Shown one piece after another: positions 47,731-58,657 of a stretch of DNA of 64,000 nucleotides. How positions within the stretch are numbered: position 1 is the stretch's first letter; each line of letters starts with the position of its first letter. Made by a program: the position numbers and the translations under genes. The stretch comes from Gyrodactylus bullatarudis (taxonomy: Eukaryota > Platyhelminthes > Monogenea > Gyrodactylidea > Gyrodactylidae): the NCBI GenBank assembly GCA_012064415.1, contig SSNU01000086.1, positions 389,407 through 453,406 on the forward strand. Direction: 5' to 3'. Under the pieces are notes generated by a model. The model was given only the letters and a program-made list of their open reading frames with translations. It did no database searches and was not told the origin of the DNA.

Positions 47731-49585
47731 GTTCTGGAAATAGTCTTCGCATATGCCGAAACCAACAAATTATTCATTTCTCAACAGAATTGAAGACAAC
47801 AACATAAAAATAAGGAATTAAACTAAAGGAATTTTGAGATCTGAAGATCCATTATTAGAAATTTTAGAGACCTTCAAAATTGTGAGAAATATTGATCTGG
47901 GGACAAGGACATTAACAAAAAGATTTTTTCAGAGAAATCAAAAGACCATCAGAAGTTGTGTTAATTAATGGAAAAAGTTCTTCAAAAAGATTTTCTCATT
48001 AAATTTTTAGAGCAAATTTTCAATTACTTTTTGTTTTAATTTTAATCTTCAACACTTTTATAATATAACTGGATTAACGTAACGTTAATAACGTTTTTAA
48101 TCAGCATTTGTTGATTAATTCTAACTCGGCTTGAAAATATCAAGAATCTTCACAATATGAGAGATTAAGAAATAAATAATTGTTGAAAGCTTCAATAGAT
48201 GCCAACAGATATCGAAATTTCCTCAGAGAAGAAATAAAAACAGGCTTCAAATTATCTGGCTGAGAACTCATCTTCGTCTTCAGCTGCTGTAATTTTTTCT
48301 TTAATCTCTTTAGACTGTAAGCTTGTTAAGAAACAGCAAGCTCACAACTCATAAAAGCTATCAAACTAAACCCTGATCTGAATTCTATTGAAAACTTGAT
48401 TCATTTATTGGATAAATTTTGTTGAAACTCTCTTGTGAAAATGAAGATAGAAAACGGCCTAATATTGAATTTCCTTCAATTTTAAATTAAAAAACGCAAT
48501 TTATTATGGGCTTTGAAGTGGTCTATAGACAGAAATGAATTCTTATTTTTGATTAAAAATCAATTTTGATTAATTTGTATATTTACTCATAAGTATACCT
48601 TTCATTATTTATTTTTTAAGGACAAAAATACCATTAAAACTAAATTTTCAAACGAATTTTTGGAATGAAATGAAAATGAAAAGAAAAAATTTATATTTGA
48701 AATAAAATCAAAATACTTGAAAGTAAACCTGATCTAAGAAAAAAATATACTTCACTGGTTTTTTCGAGAGCAGAATCCCGAATGATCTTCGATCAACAAG
48801 TCAGGGTTTAAAAAAATTTTTTTTCTTCTTGATCTGATCAGATTTTCTGGATCGATCACACGAGTAAGGGTCAAATTTCCTCAAAAATTCTGATATTTAG
48901 GTTAGAAATCTCTAACTTGTCAAATAAACTTTTTTTGATGAATTTATTTTAAAATATTTTTTCAACTCTGTTTTTGATCCAGGATCTGAGATCTGAACTT
49001 GATTGGAAAAAATTCTTTTTTCTTCCCAAATTGATCTTTATCCATCCCACTTTCTGAGATATCATTTATTGGTTCGCAATAAAAAAATAGCAGAGAATAT
49101 CATATTTTTAACGTCAGCATCAAATCTAAGGCGAAGACTATTTCTAGAACAACTTTATATAGTATCTATCTAGCCTTAATGTATATGTAATTTTAAATAC
49201 AGCTTTTTATTCTGAACTTTTTTAGCTCACCTCACTGATCTTTAAATTTGCAAAATTTTCTCATTTTTCAAAATATTCGCAGGGACAAATTCTCTTTTTG
49301 CAGAATAAAGTTCACTTACCTCATCTGAGCTCTGGAAATTTCCCCATCTATTATGTTGAATCACGGGTCAACCATGTCAATGACTTACTTGGGAAAATTT
49401 CTTGTAACATTAAAAATAGGTTCGAATTCTAGTTTATGTTGGCCGATTAACTTAAAAGAAAATTGTGATAATGACTAAAAGAGTCTAAAATTTTTAATAG
49501 TTGAGATTTGAGACCCAAGATTTAAAAGGCTCAACTTCAAAAAATGTGAGAGAAAACCATCTCACATTGAATTTTTATATTATAA
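47731..49585. other. No recognisable gene
   Basis: AT-rich sequence up to the hAT target duplication; nothing supported. Confidence 0.4.
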
Positions 49586-49593
49586 GTTATAAT

Positions 49594-51434
49594 TAGGGCG
49601 GGCAATAATTAGCACTTTTTTCACAAAAATTAGCATGTTTCATAGAAAAATTAGCAAATTTTAGCAAAATTAATTTTAAAAAATAGTTAATTCGTTTTAC
49701 AAATAGGAAAAAATACAAATGATTACTTTTACATCAATTTCAATCATTCAAAAATTCTTTAATCTTGTTTATTAGCATATATAAAATATTTTTTTAAATT
49801 ATCTTTTTTGAACGTCTTACATTTATCATAAAAGTATTTCATTTTTGAAAAACATCTCTCAACATCGACTGAAGTTGGATTACAATTCATTAGGAGATTG
49901 TATTGTGAAGGACTTATAGTTCTATGACTCATTTTCATTATCAGACTCGCACCATTTTCTTCTAGCCTCTGATTAATATAGCTTCTAATATTCAAAGAAT
50001 CTTCTTTCAAGTCAAGATTTTCAATTAAATGATATGCCTGTCTTAGCGTTGTTTTTTTGGTTTTCTAGAATATTTATCGATTTTCTCAGAGGTTTATAAC
50101 AGTTTTGGACGGTAACTAAATCACGAAATAGATTTTCATCAGCCAAAGCTCTTTTAACTTTTTGTATAATTATTCCATTATCGTTTTCATCTTCAAATAT
50201 TTCTTGCACTTTAGGGAGATTCTCACAATAGTAATCTACAGCATCAAGCCATGTTCCCCATCTTGTCGGAATAGGGGTAGGAGGAGCATCTATTTCTGAA
50301 AAAAGTTCTCTTCTTGATCGGTTTTTCACCGTAGCTGCCTTTACTGAGGATACTAACCTATCAACATTTTCCATAGCCTCTTTGACAATCATTGCACAGT
50401 TGTGCATCAGATGTGCGAAACAAGTTATGTGGAATAATTTCGGGTACTTTTGTTTAAGTATCTGGGAAGATTTTCTCATATAGCTAGCAGCATCTGAGAT
50501 CAGAAGAAGAAAATTTTCATCAGTTATTTCAAAATTTGCAAGAGCATTGTTCACTGAATCACTGATGAATTGGTAATCAAGTTTTTCTTCAATTTCAATC
50601 ACGTCACAGACATAAGTTCGGTCCGGTACCTCCAACACACCGACAGGTTATTTACTTTGCTTTCATCAATTTGAACGAAAACTGGCTTTTCTCGAACCAT
50701 TTCTTTGATTTTTAAAACCTCATCTTCGAAAAATTCATTTATATGATTTCTAGCAGTTGAACTACAGCAAGAATGGTATCCTAATTCTTCAAACATTTCT
50801 TTGATAGCAGGATGGTCCAGTTTGTTAAGAGGTATTCCTGCTTTTAAAAATCCTTTGGCGATTATTTTGTCCTTTGCAGCTTTTTTTTGAGAAATTAATT
50901 CCCTCTGCTTATGCGAGCGAGCAATCGCCTCTTCATGTTTTTGTGTTTTCATATGTTTTATTATGCAATCTTTTTTAAGTCCTTTGAATACAGCAGGGCA
51001 AATGATGCATTTGATATATCCTTTTTGGATACTATCGATTTTGAAATGGTCGTCACTAGCAATGAACTTGATGATGTTCTTAGGAATAGACATTTTTAAT
51101 AATAAGATTAGCCGAATTATTTAAATATTTTATAGTTCTAAACTCTAATATAATTGGACAAAAATCTAGACAAGACAAGGTTTATCTCCAAAATAAGATG
51201 AAAAGGCCTGTTGCTGTATCTAAGGTATTTTTGCTTGTTTTTTATCCTAGTGATAAGGATGATAAAATTAGCAAAAAAAAGCAAAAATAGCACTTTGATT
51301 AGAAATAGCAAAAAAATAGCAAAATTATCTAAGAAACTAAAAATACCACGATAGTAAGCTTGGTACCATTTTACTCAGATTTTTTCGCTTATTATTACAT
51401 CAGATTTAGCAAAAAAAGCATTTTGACCGCCCTA
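49594..51434 (-). mobile_element. Complete hAT transposon with 8-bp TSD
   Basis: The 1841-bp element begins TAGGGCGGGC and ends GACCGCCCTA. GTTATAAT flanks both ends (49586-49593 and 51435-51442), the 8-bp duplication expected for hAT. Repeated AGCAAAA-type motifs lie just inside both ends. It carries a single minus-strand transposase gene in three frame blocks. Ends and TSD are well preserved, so insertion seems young relative to the frameshifts; sequencing error is possible. Confidence 0.9.
49759..51093 (-). pseudogene. hAT transposase with BED-type zinc finger, two frameshifts
   Basis: Block 1 (51093-50620) has a zinc-finger signature CIICPAVFKGLKK...HMKTQKH, then FLKAGIPLNKLDHPAIKEMF and FVQIDESK. 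Block 2 (to about 50021) has LLISDAASYMRKSSQILKQK, LFHITCFAHLMHN and PTRWGTWLDAVDYY, the RNase H-like hAT core. Block 3 (50010-49759) has the C-terminal dimerisation segment NPTSVDVERCFSKMKYFYD. Frame breaks lie near 50640-50650 and at an A7 run near 50055. About 440 residues in total. If the breaks are real, no full protein is made. Confidence 0.85.
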
Positions 51435-51442
51435 GTTATAAT

Positions 51443-52165
51443 TTATAACTGATGAATTCGACTATAATTTTTGTCGTGATAGCATAAGAAATTCGTTAAA
51501 TTGAAATGAAAAGATTAAGAATTTACTTTACCCTAATCTCTACTAATTATAATCTTATTGGAAAATATTTCTAGAGATGTCAATGGACTGTTTAATCTGA
51601 AAGATCATGAGAATAATTTTTTGAATCAAAAATTTGCCTACCTTTTCTGAGCCCTTTAGAGTAAATAAAATTTAGAGTAAAACATATTTCTAATACATTT
51701 TGAGAGAGGAACTCTTTTATCTTTGTTTTTAGTTTTTTAAAGGTATTGATGCCAGTTATTACATATATGTTGTGCGCAAAAAGTGAAGTTGCACCAAAAG
51801 TGAAGATATGAGTATCTTCATTTTCGGCGCGCGCCAAAAAATGAAGATTTGTTCAGGTCTATGTTAAGTGTATGACACAGTATATATTGTATATCTCCCC
51901 CCATACATCATCTATATGAAATACACCTAGTGTATATTACACATACACGTTGAAATTCTCCTATTATATGAACGCACCTCACACAATGGTTTGTCAAAAA
52001 GAAGGCTTAGAGCTCAAATTGAAAAAATGCCTTGGACAAAAAAAAAGTTTTGAACTTGGGATTGCACTTACTAGGCTTGCATTTAAAAATACAAATTCAA
52101 AAATAATTATTTAAAAGATAATAATTTATTTATTAGCACAGGATACTCATATCTTCATTTTTGCG
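51443..52165. other. No gene; short repeated blocks
   Basis: TACTCATATCTTCATTTTTGC near 52144 relates in inverse to GAAGATATGAGTATCTTCAT near 51802. The area may belong to the same Penelope-like repeat unit as hammerhead-like motif 4. Confidence 0.35.
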
Positions 52166-52204
52166 TAATACATATATACTGATGAGTATGTCACGAAATA
52201 AAAG
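52166..52204 (+). ncRNA. Hammerhead-like motif 4
   Basis: Plus strand: TACATATATA, CTGATGAG, TATGTCA, CGAAATAAAAG. It has the same core blocks and order as the three minus-strand motifs, one base more between them and a diverged first arm, so it is probably an older copy of the same terminal repeat. Confidence 0.45.
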
Positions 52205-53271
52205 CTCTATATTCTTTTAAATAAGTGGCATCAATCCCTTTTTTACTCATGGAATATCTCTAATACATTAAATAGATTTAAAATGCTTTTCTTTTACTTT
52301 AGAAAAGTTTTACTTTTTCCAAAACTTAATTTATCCAGTGAAACCTACTTCTTCATCCTCCTGAAATTTAACAAAAGATTTATTAACAGGTTGAATGTCT
52401 AAAAACTCTGTAATTTAATTTTAATAAATTGTAAGTAAATAAAGTTGCTTAAATTTTCATATTGGTATGTTTTCAAACTGAAGCTATTAGACATGAAGAT
52501 TTACTAGATTTTATCATCAATAAATGGATGTGTTTTTATTCTAAGATGCTTCTTCATCTAGGAATGAAAATAGAAAACACATATATAGTGGTCCCATGGA
52601 ACCCTTACAAAGGACTTGACACTATTTTTTATTCCTAATTATAACCAGTAGCCTATGGTTTTTTAGAATATTTAGATGAGAATTTTGGATATTTGCAAAC
52701 TTTCTTTTTGATTTGAGTTTTTCCTTTAGTCACAGTACTGTTAATTAATCCGTTATACCAATAATTATAATTATACAGGATGGACAATGTACTTTTATAT
52801 AATTACACTACATTTATACTTTATTTTGTATATCTCTATGATGAAAACAATTATATCTTGCAGTTTATTCTACACTTTCTCTCAAAATGACACGTAAAAG
52901 GTCCTCTATGGAGCGATTCAAAAATATTTTCATGTTTACATTGTTGGACAGATTCCTTCAAATTTTTTCTCTCTGATAAATTTGCAAAATTTGATAAACC
53001 TATTCCTGTTCAATAACAGTGGTTTTAGATGATAATTTGACTTACTTCAATCTCAGACTGAATGTAAAGTTTAAACACAGTGAGATCTACAACGTCTTTC
53101 CGTCTTTTGTCAGACTCAATATTGATTCATCTACAACTTACAGGTACTTCAGACTGGAAAAATAAACCATTGTATACTGTTAGTCATTACTTGCTTACTT
53201 CATTATCGGACTTGGAAAGAAGGTTTTAATAAGACCAGGCGGAAATCGGCATAAGCGCTCACCTTTTCAGA
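52205..53271. other. No recognisable gene
   Basis: AT-rich; nothing supported. Confidence 0.4.
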
Positions 53272-53632
53272 TTTCTATATAAAAATTATAACCTTGATTA
53301 TGATTGATAAAAAATATAAAATATCAGACTGTCACGACCTAACTAATATTAAAACTATAATGTCACACATTAGGTCCAAACTTGATTATTCTAAGAGTCT
53401 CCTCTATGCTAATCTTCATTAATCCCAGAATGTTTAATGAAATTTCTTGAAAGGTTTATATATTTCTACAATACTCATTAGTAATTAGATTAATCAAATT
53501 ATTATTATTTTTTTTTTTAATCGAACCGCCATATTATATCCAGAGATGCTGTGTATATATATTTGTATTTATATTTATTTATTTTATCTTTTATAAATCA
53601 ATAAAATCATACTTTCTAACAAAAAAAAACCT
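53272..53632 (+). pseudogene. Non-LTR retrotransposon 3' end
   Basis: The last codons (SDCHDLTNIKTIMSHIRSKL, then LLYANLH and stop) match the C-terminus of the element at 36876 (SDCDNLYDLKSIISYLRTKL). The 3' UTR then runs to AATAAAATCATACTTTCTAA and an A-run at about 53630. Only the last few dozen codons are present, typical of 5'-truncated insertion. Confidence 0.7.
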
Positions 53633-53690
53633 TCATGAATAAATGAAAATCGAATAAATTCAAATAGGGCGTTTTAAATTTAGAAGTTTC

Positions 53691-54358
53691 TAAAGCGAGT
53701 TGACATGAAGATGAGAAGTTACTATTTTTACAAAAAACTCGATATTTTTTCTCCGGATTCACAGAAAAAAATGATTTTTTGAATTCTAAAACGGAATGAG
53801 CTAATAAGATGTGGATATTCGAAAAAATTCCGAAAAAAATTCAATCTGACCAAAATTAAGTTGTTTTTTGAATTTCAAAAATGCATCAAATTTCCACTTT
53901 TTCAACATTCGAAGCAGTTAAATGCAGATATTTGGGATTAGCATTGAACGAAGAATTCGAATTAGGCCATAGAGATCTTACTGTTTCCGAGAAAAAGTTA
54001 AGCTTCCAGATTTTGGATAATTTGCCTTCATGATAATCGAAAAATTCAAAATGTTCGATTTCTCACAGTAATGACGAATTTCAGTGAGCTTCTGCAAGTG
54101 AATTCGAATTCAATGTTGATCCCAAATATCATCACTTAACTGCTACGAATCATCGAAATCGATAAAAATTTTGGGTTCAAAAGTTGAAAAAGTGGAAATT
54201 TGATACATTTTCGAAATTCAAAAAACGACTTAATTTTGGTCAGATTGAATTTATTTTGGAATATCCACATCTTGTTAGATCATTCAAAAAAATTACTTTT
54301 TTCTGTAAATCCGGACAAAAATATCGAGTTTTTTGTAAATATAGTAAATTCTCATCTT
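53691..54358. repeat. Palindromic MITE, family A
   Basis: It starts TAAAGCGAGTTGACATGAAG and ends GTAAATTCTCATCTT. Arms with GACCAAAATTAAGTTG-like sequence and its inverse, and a central AT-rich stem including TTTTGGATAATTTGCCTTCA, match 27609-28290. Confidence 0.75.
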
Positions 54359-54742
54359 AGGTTTATGAAATATGCAGTAAAAACAGAATTTATTTCATAC
54401 AAAAATAGAGTCAATATAAAGCTGGGAACTTTTGAATTGTACAACTATCAGTTGTAAAATTCCAACTTCTTGATAATTCTTGAAAATTGTCTCACTTCTT
54501 TTTCAGACTTGAAATAAAGGAGTTTAAACGATTAAATATATTTTACGAGTATACTATTCGAAATTTCAATATTATTCCAATTTATCAAACTACTATTCGA
54601 TTAATAAATTGTTGTTTTAAAGTAACTTTAAATGACAAAAAAGAACGCAAATCAAGTTGAAAGAGATTTCCTGGCTTAGATTTATGAAATATCAGACGAT
54701 AAATTAATCTAAAAAGCGTTGTAGCTAAATTAAAGGTAGATG

Positions 54743-54787
54743 TGTAGTGATCTTGGTAAAGTTGATGAATAAAAGTAACGAATATAC
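54743..54787 (+). repeat. LTR fragment (start of LTR)
   Basis: TGTAGTGATCTTGGTAAAGT and about 25 further bases match the beginning of the LTR at 55137 with few changes. It then jumps directly to the end of an integrase ORF, so almost the whole element between is deleted. Confidence 0.65.
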
Positions 54788-55074
54788 GGTCAGCATGATC
54801 GTTTGAAACCTTTTAAAGAGTTATGTCAAGCTATTGACGATAATGCTGAGGTGTTCCCAATATTAGGGAATACCGAAGCTGAAGGGGTGAACCCAAATCA
54901 GCAAACCATTGATTTAGTTGCAGACGGTTCATATAGAGGTCTACTCGATGAACCTGAAGCTAATGACGACAATGTTAATCAATTGGTTGAAGATCAAATC
55001 CGTGAGAACCCGGATGAAGATCTAAATGTGTCATACACGCCCTCAGCGAGTACGAAAAGACACAAAAGATTCTG
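54788..55074 (+). pseudogene. LTR retrotransposon pol, C-terminal remnant
   Basis: The frame QHDRLKPFKELCQAID is like the end of the integrase C-terminal domain (V..DRLKP[FY]) of Gypsy-type elements. An acidic tail follows, and the ORF ends STKRHKRF with a stop at about 55075. A purine tract and LTR come next, as expected at the 3' end of such an element. Confidence 0.6.
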
Positions 55075-55122
55075 ATTTCATTTACCTCCTCTTTGAGCGG
55101 CCCGAGCCCGGATACTCCGCAT

Positions 55123-55136
55123 AAAAGAGGGGGAAA
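55123..55136 (+). promoter_or_regulatory. Polypurine tract of LTR element
   Basis: AAAAGAGGGGGAAA sits directly before the LTR start TG, the standard position of the plus-strand primer. Confidence 0.7.
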
Positions 55137-55294
55137 TGTAGTGATCATGGTAAAGTTAATGAATAAAAGTAATGAATATAATATAATTGTATTCGAATAA
55201 GCAAAGAGTGGGGAGAGAATAAAAAAAAAGTAAATATAAATAAATAAAATTGTTTAAAAACACGCCGAAGCATTTGGCAGTCTTTTTGATTTCA
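55137..55294 (+). repeat. LTR of the 54.7-55.5 kb element
   Basis: It starts TGTAGTGATC after the purine tract and appears to end ...GATTTCA about 158 bp later. Downstream lies a gag-like ATG ORF rather than host DNA, so the LTR stands between a pol end and a gag start. Confidence 0.55.
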
Positions 55295-55304
55295 AAGTGA
55301 TATC

Positions 55305-55451
55305 ATGGCAGAACGTTTATCTAATGATCTTATTCCTCCCCCAGGTCACACCAAACCAAATGGTGATACAAATCTCGCCGTCAATGTCCTACCTAATGAG
55401 ATGAAAGACCGGGTCATCAATGAGTTATTGGAAATTTTGAAACGGTCGTAA
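55305..55451 (+). pseudogene. gag-like N-terminal fragment after the LTR
   Basis: ATG at 55305 opens 48 codons (MAERLSNDLIPPPGHTKPNG...) ending in TAA at 55451. Its position 10 bp after an LTR suggests the start of gag. The short TGATATCATGG between them might include the primer-binding site. The rest of the element is absent. Confidence 0.45.
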
Positions 55452-56317
55452 TAGATGAATATACAACTGATAAAAAATTCAGTTTAAATACGAAATCTAA
55501 AAAGTTTTTATGCCAGATTTTCTTGAATCAATTATATACCATAGATTTCTATTCATTGCTCACTACTGGAATTTCATCCTTTATTTCAGTGAAATAAGAA
55601 ATAAATGTACAAAAGAAAACTTGCAGCCTCTTCGTCCTTGACGATAAAAGTTTGATAAAAAAAGATTTTAACCATTCCAAGTTCGATTTTATTTTATGAT
55701 CTCAAAGATAAATAAATATAAACACATGCGTTATAATGTTTATAGATAAATTTATAAATTAATATTAAAACCTTTAATTGTCATAGATACATTTCCCGCA
55801 CAATTTTCTATACATTTTCTCTAACTCAAGCGAAATGCCTAGTTAGTCCAACAATGGTGTCTTATTTGTAGTTATAGAATCTTTTTTATTACATATATTT
55901 TCAGAAAGGGTTAAATAAATTCACTGAAAAGCCCATAATATTGTTTTTCCGAATTTTATAAAGACTTACAGCTGAATTCTACAAGGAAATAATTTTCTCT
56001 ATTTATTCGATTGTGTGAGGCTCCTATTGAAGATCTTATATCGAGATAAATAGAAGAGCAAATAGATTTAGTTTGATCAGATTTCATCAAACTCTAGAAG
56101 GTGTCCTGGAAATTATTTATTTACTTAAGGTTTCTCTACTTTTATTTGATAAATGGTTTTCATCATTCAGATTACTTTCAGTTGATTTTAAATTTCTTTT
56201 CAGGGTTACGATAGAAAATGGACTGAAAATAACCCAAATATTTCAAATGGTAACACCTAAGTAGAAGTAATTTTAAAATTAGCTAAATTTGAAATATATT
56301 TGTATCTTGACTATAAC
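55452..56317. other. No recognisable gene
   Basis: AT-rich; nothing supported. Confidence 0.4.
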
Positions 56318-56665
56318 GTTGTTCGCTTGCTACCTGACTATAATGTCTTCTGGCTTGTATTGGTCTAAGAGAAAGGGGAGAGAAAGAATACGACATGTAT
56401 TCGAAATATTGTGTGAGTCCCAACTATTTTTATCAGGGTAATCTAAATTTTTTTTATTCTAATTTTAATTTTCTTTCAAGTGATGAATTATATTATCAGA
56501 GTTATTACTCTAATAATTCTGATTGCTATAACAATCACTATAATTTTTATAATCCTTATTCTTTTAGAAATTCTACACCTTTCTCTCCCCTTTCTTTTTC
56601 TACAGATAGACCAATACAAGCCAGAAGACAACATAGTCAGGTAGCAAGCGAACAACATTATGGTC
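56318..56665. repeat. Inverted repeat with about 75-bp arms
   Basis: Arms 56318-56388 and 56580-56665 are inverted copies. Both contain GGCTTGTATTGGTCTA or its inverse and GCTTGCTACCTGACTAT. The right arm has about 10 extra bases (around TTCTACAGA). The right arm lies inside the 56395-56751 ORF. Confidence 0.75.
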
Positions 56666-56751
56666 AATCTATGCCGAACAGCTCCCTGAAGAACTACTTG
56701 GTTCAAAATTATGATATTTTTGTATCTCCTAAATTACATCATAGACTTTAA
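56395..56751 (+). CDS. Uncharacterised Tyr/Asn/Ser-rich ORF (118 aa)
   Basis: The ORF starts MYSKYCVSPNYFYQGN, has a low-complexity middle rich in Tyr, Asn, Ser and Phe, then a basic segment RPIQARRQHSQVASEQH. It has no signal peptide or domain that I recognise. The basic segment is also encoded by the opposite strand of the left repeat arm, as RPIQARRHYSQVASEQR, so this part was duplicated in inverse. It may be a genuine small gene, a gene fragment caught in an inverted duplication, or chance. Low confidence. Confidence 0.3.
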   Translation: MYSKYCVSPNYFYQGNLNFFYSNFNFLSSDELYYQSYYSNNSDCYNNHYNFYNPYSFRNSTPFSPLSFSTDRPIQARRQHSQVASEQHYGQSMPNSSLKNYLVQNYDIFVSPKLHHRL

Positions 56752-57240
56752 AGTTATTTTATTAGCCCAATCAAGTGTCCCTATAAAATTCAAAAAAATA
56801 TTAGTGTAATGTAGAGAACCGTTTTTAAAATTATAATTACAAGTTAGAAACAATTCAGGTATCTAAATTTGGATTACAACGAGTATAAGAATCGATATTG
56901 AACTCCAAATTTTGATAATTATAATTATAACAGATTCAATTTATAAATGCTTAATAAATGCCCTGTTTTACAGGAAAATTTATCAATCGTGATTCATCGA
57001 AAACCAAAAGGGAATTTATATATTCTTAAATCTAATTGATTGAACCAACAAGCTATGGTGTTGAAAGCTCGGGTTCAATAATGACAAAAATTTTTAATTC
57101 AAGAATAAATTTTAAAAATAATAATTTTATGTTAGTTTTTAGTAAATTTCTCAATAATATTACTTTTTTCGTAGGAAAATTGGGGTGTGCGATTTCTCAT
57201 ACACTAAAACTGGGGCACAACTGTATATACTTTAAAATTA
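56752..57240. other. No gene; dispersed repeat at 57180-57227
   Basis: The end of this stretch carries GTGTGCGATTTCTCATACAC and a GGGGCACAAC block, as at 2998-3046. Confidence 0.45.
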
Positions 57241-57620
57241 AGGGATATTCATCAAGATAGTATCAATTTTTTCATTATTTTCACCAATAGTATAATAGAC
57301 CGGTATTATTTTCCAAAGTAGTATCATATTTTAAAAATTTTCTATTATAGTATCAATAGACAAAAAACCCAAACTCTATATCATTCTGATCAGAATCAAA
57401 TTTCCTATAAAATGGTATGACTATCTCAAAATTTCGGTTTTTTTTCAGAAAAAAATGTTCAAACAAACTAATAGACCTACTACAAAGTATGTGGACAGAA
57501 GAAAAAATACAATTTTCCTAGGATAGGTAGGGTGCCCTTTTCCACATGCCAAGCCTGGGGCACAACTGTACTTAAAAATATTTCAAAAACAGTATAATAT
57601 ACCAATATATATTTTCAGAC

Positions 57621-57796
57621 TTTTTTTTTCTTTGAAATCGAACATTTATATTTGTATAAAGAATTATAAAGATTAATGATTGTACAAATAAGAGAACAGA
57701 TAAAGAGTGGCCGGTGTGGGAGGGTTTGAATCTGGGACCGAGAGTAAAGGGGTCCGAATGAGAGGTGAGAGAGATACCACTACGCCACACCGGCCA
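57621..57796 (-). repeat. tRNA-derived SINE, full head
   Basis: The minus strand starts TGGCCGGTGTGGCGTAGTGG with an A-box-like TGGCGTAGTGG. A B-box-like AGATTCAAACCC follows, and the 79-nt head closes with CACCGGCCA, which pairs with its start as an acceptor stem. A short unrelated body and an A-rich tail follow, ending near 57621. It is inserted in the 57241-58650 element. A related copy is at 29261-29400. Confidence 0.75.
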
Positions 57797-57904
57797 CTTT
57801 GTATTAGTTTGTGGGAAAATAATTATAATCAAACACTTTTTTTCAATTTGAAATTAAAAAAAAATTCATTCTAAGAAAAATTAAATAAGTAACGTTGATA
57901 GATA

Positions 57905-58042
57905 TCAGGATAAGATCTTTTCGGCTACTGAACGAATTCTTTTCTTCTTAGGTTTTCCTCTTTTACATGAATCAGACTTTGGTTTAGGATTTGATAATTT
58001 TAGATTATCCAAATCACAGAAATTAAATTCAGAACTATACAT
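57905..58042 (-). CDS. Small basic ORF inside the TIR element (45 aa)
   Basis: The ORF reads MYSSEFNFCDLDNLKLSNPK and continues to a basic run KRGKPKKKRIRS, like an AT-hook or nuclear localisation signal. The region upstream on the same strand shows protein-like residues in another frame (SVISRPILLNQASHP, and PEDYLPIFYEI). It could be the remnant of the element's own gene, perhaps with a short intron or frameshift. I do not recognise a family. Confidence 0.3.
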   Translation of the reverse strand: MYSSEFNFCDLDNLKLSNPKPKSDSCKRGKPKKKRIRSVAEKILS

Positions 58043-58657
58043 TTCTTTTCAATTCTGTTATTTCGTAAAAAATCGGAAGGTAGTCTTCGGGTACTTTTGG
58101 CGAAGATCCATTAAGGATGACTAGCTTGATTCAGCAATATTGGACGTGAGATTACCGAATCTGCAGGTGGGGAAATAATACTCGACCCAAAATTTAGCAT
58201 CTATTTTTGATAGATATTCATGAATAATATTCATTGAATATTCAAGAGTCTAGACTTTAAAAAATGTTTTGTCAAATATTGAAAATTAGAGCAATTATTG
58301 GCAAACCTTTAAGAATGCCTTTATGAATGCCAAATCTTGTTCATCCCTCGATTTCAGTATATCAGTAAAGTTCCAGGATTTTGCAATGTGCTTCAACTGA
58401 AAAAGCTCTCCAAAAAAATCTTCAAATAAATTTTTTAAATTGATCTGATTTTAGTTATTTTTCCTCAAGCTAATACTAATTCTGAAAATATATATTGGTA
58501 GATTATACTGTTTTTGAAATATTTTTAAGTATTGATACTATAATTATAGAAAATTTTAAAAATATGATACTACTTTGGAAAATAATATCGGTCTATTATG
58601 CTATTGGTGAAAATAATGAAAAAATTGATACTATCTTGATGAATATCCCTAAAATTA

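Larger units (their letters stand above)
57241..58650. mobile_element. 1.4-kb TIR transposon of unknown superfamily
   Basis: The left end AGGGATATTCATCAAGATAG and its inverse at 58631-58650 start an inverted repeat of about 115-120 bp with few differences. AAAATTA flanks both ends (57234-57240 and 58651-58657), a likely 7-bp target duplication. The interior holds a nested SINE and a short basic ORF on the minus strand. I cannot name the superfamily. Confidence 0.75.

Noticed and set aside
57718..57796. Functional tRNA gene
   Set aside because: The cloverleaf is irregular in the anticodon and variable region, and it continues into a body and A-rich tail shared with 29261-29400, so a SINE is the better call.
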